Shown here piece by piece: positions 62,618 to 64,000 of a stretch of DNA of 64,000 nucleotides. Under the pieces are notes generated by a model that had not been told where the DNA came from, made no database searches, and saw nothing but the letters and a program-made list of their open reading frames with translations. The DNA lies in contig NZ_JACCAS010000001.1 of NCBI RefSeq assembly GCF_013409255.1, positions 2,852,001-2,916,000 on the forward strand, read 5' to 3'. The translations under genes were made by a program, and so were the position numbers. Source of the DNA: Paraburkholderia bryophila. GTDB taxonomy: Bacteria; Pseudomonadota; Gammaproteobacteria; Burkholderiales; Burkholderiaceae. How positions within the stretch are numbered: position 1 is the stretch's first letter; each line of letters begins with the position of its first letter.

Positions 62618-62696
62618 CGCCCGGATTTAATTGCACGGCAACCCCGTAAGCGCAGCGTAAGCTGGCGGGCTGGAACAAGACTTTCGGAACACTGCG

Positions 62697-63239
62697 ATGG
62701 CGGTCAAAACGTCGAATCAAGCGCCGAAGAATGGGCACGACGAATCCGCTGAACGCACCGCTTCCGTTGCGTCCACCGGTCAGCGAGTCCCTTCTGACGA
62801 AGCGTGGGATGTCGAGCAGCAAGATAACAATATCGTTCCGCTCACGCGGACCGAAGCTGAAAAGCTGTTTGGTCCGAATGTGAGTCGTCCATCGCGCGTT
62901 ACGCCTTTCAAGGTCGTGGCGGCGCAAATGGTTTTGTCCCTGGGTGCAACGCTGCTGTGGTGGCTGTTCTACAAGCCACCGGGCGATGCTGCGCTGTCCG
63001 CATTCCTGGGGGGAGCGATCTGCTGGGTGCCGAGCGCGTTGTTCGCGGCACGACTTAGAACGCTGAGCGGCGCCACAACAGCCATGAGCTGGATGATTGG
63101 CGAAGCGCTCAAGATGGGGACAACGATCGCGATGTTTGTAGTCATCGCCTTCTGGTATCACGACGTAAGCTGGGTTCCGCTGCTCGTGACCTACCTCGTC
63201 GCGCTCAAGACGTACTGGATCGCCTTAGCCTGGCGCTAA
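62697..63239 (+). CDS. atpI: ATP synthase subunit I (AtpI)
   Basis: Non-structural assembly factor for the F1Fo c-ring, 180 aa. About 60 polar N-terminal residues, longer than usual, precede four hydrophobic helices (from about 73 on: VVAAQMVLSLGATLLWWLFY, LGGAICWVPSALFAARL, MGTTIAMFVVIAFWY, LVTYLVALKTYWIALAW). The position directly before atpB is canonical. Confidence 0.9.
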   Translation: MAVKTSNQAPKNGHDESAERTASVASTGQRVPSDEAWDVEQQDNNIVPLTRTEAEKLFGPNVSRPSRVTPFKVVAAQMVLSLGATLLWWLFYKPPGDAALSAFLGGAICWVPSALFAARLRTLSGATTAMSWMIGEALKMGTTIAMFVVIAFWYHDVSWVPLLVTYLVALKTYWIALAWR

Positions 63240-63327
63240 GGGTGCAGGAACAAAGCAGCACAAAATTCAGGCTGGCGCGCAGCGCTGGCATCAGGAGTGC
63301 GGATATGACACGATCCGCACCCGGCGT

Positions 63328-63357
63328 GTTCCCGCAATACAGCATTGCTGCGGGAAC
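63328..63357 (+). repeat. Stem-loop between atpI and atpB
   Basis: Arms GTTCCCGCA and TGCGGGAAC (9 bp perfect) flank a 12-base loop; there is no T run. It lies 40 bp before atpB in the 159-bp gap and may set the low AtpI to AtpB ratio by protecting the downstream mRNA. Confidence 0.5.
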
Positions 63358-63398
63358 GGCCTAAGACGATTTTCGACAATTTGGGTGGCTTTAACGAT

Positions 63399-64000
63399 AT
63401 GGCAGCTAGCGAAGGCACGCGCGCAATGGATCCGTCCGAGTACATCGCGCACCACTTGCAGAACTTTTCCACCGCGCATCAGACGTCGATTTTCGACATT
63501 CACGTGTGGAATCTGGACACCCTTTTCTGGTCGATCGTTTGCGGTCTGGCCACCATCTTCATTCTGCATCTCGCTGCCCGCAAGGCAACGTCCGGCGTGC
63601 CGGGCCGTTTCCAGTGCGCGATCGAAATGCTGGTCGAAATGGTCGAGGATCAATCGAAGTCGATGATCCACGGCTCGCGTACCTTCATCGCACCGCTGGC
63701 CCTGACCGTGTTCGTCTGGGTCGCGCTGATGAACTCGCTCGACTTTATCCCTGTGGACCTGCCGGGCAAGATCATTGGCTTGCTGGGTCTGTCCGAAGTC
63801 ATCCCGCACCACCGCATCGTGCCGACCGCCGACCTGAACGGTACGCTCGGTATCGCCCTCGGTGTGTTCGCGCTGATGATTTACTACAACATCAAGATCA
63901 AGGGCGCCGGCGGCTTCGTGCATGAACTGCTGTCCGCTCCGTTCGGTGCGCATCCGCTGCTGTGGATCCCGAACCTTGCACTGAACATCATCGAGTTCGT
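63399..64000 (+). CDS. atpB: ATP synthase subunit a (AtpB), 5' part
   Basis: Fo proton-channel subunit; the frame is open from ATG 63399 to the window edge (about 200 residues) with no stop, so the gene continues outside. MAASEGTRAMDPSEYIAHHLQNFS leads to the first membrane helix (FWSIVCGLATIFILHLAA). FVWVALMNSLDFIPVDLPG and the stretch ending WIPNLALNIIEFV are characteristic of subunit a; the essential arginine lies beyond the window. An in-frame ATG ten codons later (MDPSEYI) is an alternative start. Confidence 0.93.
   Translation, partial: MAASEGTRAMDPSEYIAHHLQNFSTAHQTSIFDIHVWNLDTLFWSIVCGLATIFILHLAARKATSGVPGRFQCAIEMLVEMVEDQSKSMIHGSRTFIAPLALTVFVWVALMNSLDFIPVDLPGKIIGLLGLSEVIPHHRIVPTADLNGTLGIALGVFALMIYYNIKIKGAGGFVHELLSAPFGAHPLLWIPNLALNIIEF

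Overview
The window reads as about 64 kb of the primary chromosome of a Paraburkholderia/Burkholderia-type betaproteobacterium. The grounds are high GC, the mnmG-rsmG-parA-parB-atpI-atpB order at the right end, two perfect copies of the universal parS site, a Burkholderia-style general secretion cluster with gspC on the opposite strand, and phhA-phhB beside an Lrp regulator. No rRNA, tRNA, phage, transposase or CRISPR array was seen; genes are dense and almost all are housekeeping or metabolic.

Layout. 0.1-0.2 kb: a small minus-strand RNA candidate with a consensus-spaced promoter, two anti-Shine-Dalgarno repeats and an intrinsic terminator. 0.4-4.3 kb: alkylation repair (ada, alkA) and gshA. 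4.5-9.8 kb: a lipoprotein, an EmrB-type MFS pump with a MarR regulator, a small membrane protein and a NodT-type outer-membrane lipoprotein. 9.9-22.4 kb: a complete type II secretion cluster (gspD-E-F, gspC reversed, gspG-H-I-J-K-L-M-N); gspK carries an inverted pair of a ~215 bp repeat in its leader region. 22.9-27.8 kb: lytic transglycosylase, CobW-family GTPase, HU and mnmC. 27.8-31.6 kb: two intergenic clusters of DnaA boxes and GTTAAC motifs flanking an antiporter gene and ybdK; this is my candidate for chromosome-1 oriC.

31.6-40.4 kb: a MarR protein with a cysteine-rich tail, a class I amidotransferase, an Old Yellow Enzyme, a SET-domain protein, a TctDE/QseBC-like two-component system, a DUF3717-like protein, phhA/phhB with a divergent Lrp regulator, and a CYTH protein. 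40.8-57.5 kb: a LysR regulator divergent from mmsA and a GMC dehydrogenase (an arrangement known for 3-hydroxypropionate catabolism), followed by two branched-chain-type (Liv) ABC transporter sets. The first set is LivG-LivF-binding protein-LivH-LivM. The second has two nearly duplicate binding proteins, LivH, a LivM-LivG fusion and LivF. 57.5-64 kb: parS within a terminator palindrome, mnmG with a second parS inside its coding sequence, rsmG, parA, parB, the atp promoter, atpI and the 5' part of atpB.

How it fits together: parAB, two parS sites, mnmG/rsmG, the atp operon and DnaA-box clusters within ~35 kb mark an origin-proximal domain, and most genes right of ~28.6 kb read away from the proposed origin. 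The most unusual local signals are the anti-SD small RNA, the repeat invasion of gspK that keeps the frame open, the DnaA/GTTAAC clusters, parS doubling as a terminator stem, and a leader with a small ORF and strong terminator ahead of the second Liv set. Start codons were chosen by Shine-Dalgarno sites, family N-termini and overlaps. Promoters and operators are pattern calls only.
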